From positions 1 to 5,711 of the forward strand of contig DATIZL010000030.1 in NCBI GenBank assembly GCA_035517115.1: a stretch of 5,711 nucleotides of DNA, written 5' to 3'. This DNA comes from Hyphomicrobium_A sp035517115. Its GTDB lineage: Bacteria; Pseudomonadota; Alphaproteobacteria; Rhizobiales; Hyphomicrobiaceae. Positions 5,622-5,711 of this stretch are shown here, one piece after another; positions within the stretch are counted from its first letter, which is position 1; every line of letters starts with the position of its first letter. The notes under the pieces are model-generated. The model saw only the letters and a list, made by a program, of their open reading frames with translations. It did no database searches and was not told the DNA's origin. The position numbers and the translations under genes are program-made.

Positions 5622-5633
5622 CGTGGCGCCACG
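5622..5633. other. Perfect 12-bp palindrome upstream of the membrane-protein gene
   Basis: cgtggcgccacg reads the same on both strands and lies about 80 bases upstream of the start at 5545, where a dimeric regulator could bind. No known operator is recognised, and short GC palindromes arise by chance in such DNA. A 7-bp hairpin (cgagccg 5657-5663 with cggctcg 5667-5673) lies further upstream, without a T tract. I see no gene in 5546-5711. Confidence 0.25.
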
Positions 5634-5711
5634 TGAGATCGCACTCCGGCGCCGCGCGAGCCGAAGCGGCTCGACGGGGTTCACCTAATTCGATTACTCA
5701 GGCCGGCGTCT

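Overview
The window looks like chromosomal DNA of a high-GC alphaproteobacterium, most likely from the Hyphomicrobiales (Rhizobiales). The evidence is the protein resemblance of Dxs, XseB and the deacetylase, the order deacetylase-xseB-dxs that I remember from that order, a GGAAC-N17-CGTT sequence matching the alphaproteobacterial EcfG promoter, and an intergenic palindromic repeat of the CCTCTCCC / CCCCTCACCC type common in these genomes. No mobile element, CRISPR array, tRNA or rRNA was seen.

Layout, right to left, because nearly everything reads on the minus strand. At 5545-4034 is an unrecognised 503-residue exported or membrane protein. It is followed 12 bases later by an HSDL2-like short-chain dehydrogenase (4021-3101) whose last codons run into a palindromic repeat (about 2974-3114). 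After a short intergenic region with a possible promoter come a zinc-dependent deacetylase of the histone deacetylase family (2865-1924) and, 23 bases on, xseB (1900-1628), the exonuclease VII small subunit. The window ends inside dxs (389 to beyond base 1), the first enzyme of the MEP isoprenoid pathway.

The roughly 1.2 kb between xseB and dxs is the accessory part. It holds two tiny genes for exported His-rich peptides (1453-1283 and 672-535), each with a good ribosome binding site, a signal peptide and its own hairpin terminator. The first has a textbook EcfG (general stress response) promoter. Between them, on the plus strand, lies a broken copy of a conserved alphaproteobacterial protein (883-1235). 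It has lost one C in a C run and its C-terminal end.

Taken together, this is a housekeeping neighbourhood (exonuclease VII, isoprenoid synthesis, a deacylase, an SDR and a membrane protein) interrupted by small, probably stress-induced, metal-binding-like secreted peptides and a decaying gene. I see no clear new multi-gene system. The least explained items are the paired His-rich peptides under possible EcfG control and the unknown membrane protein.
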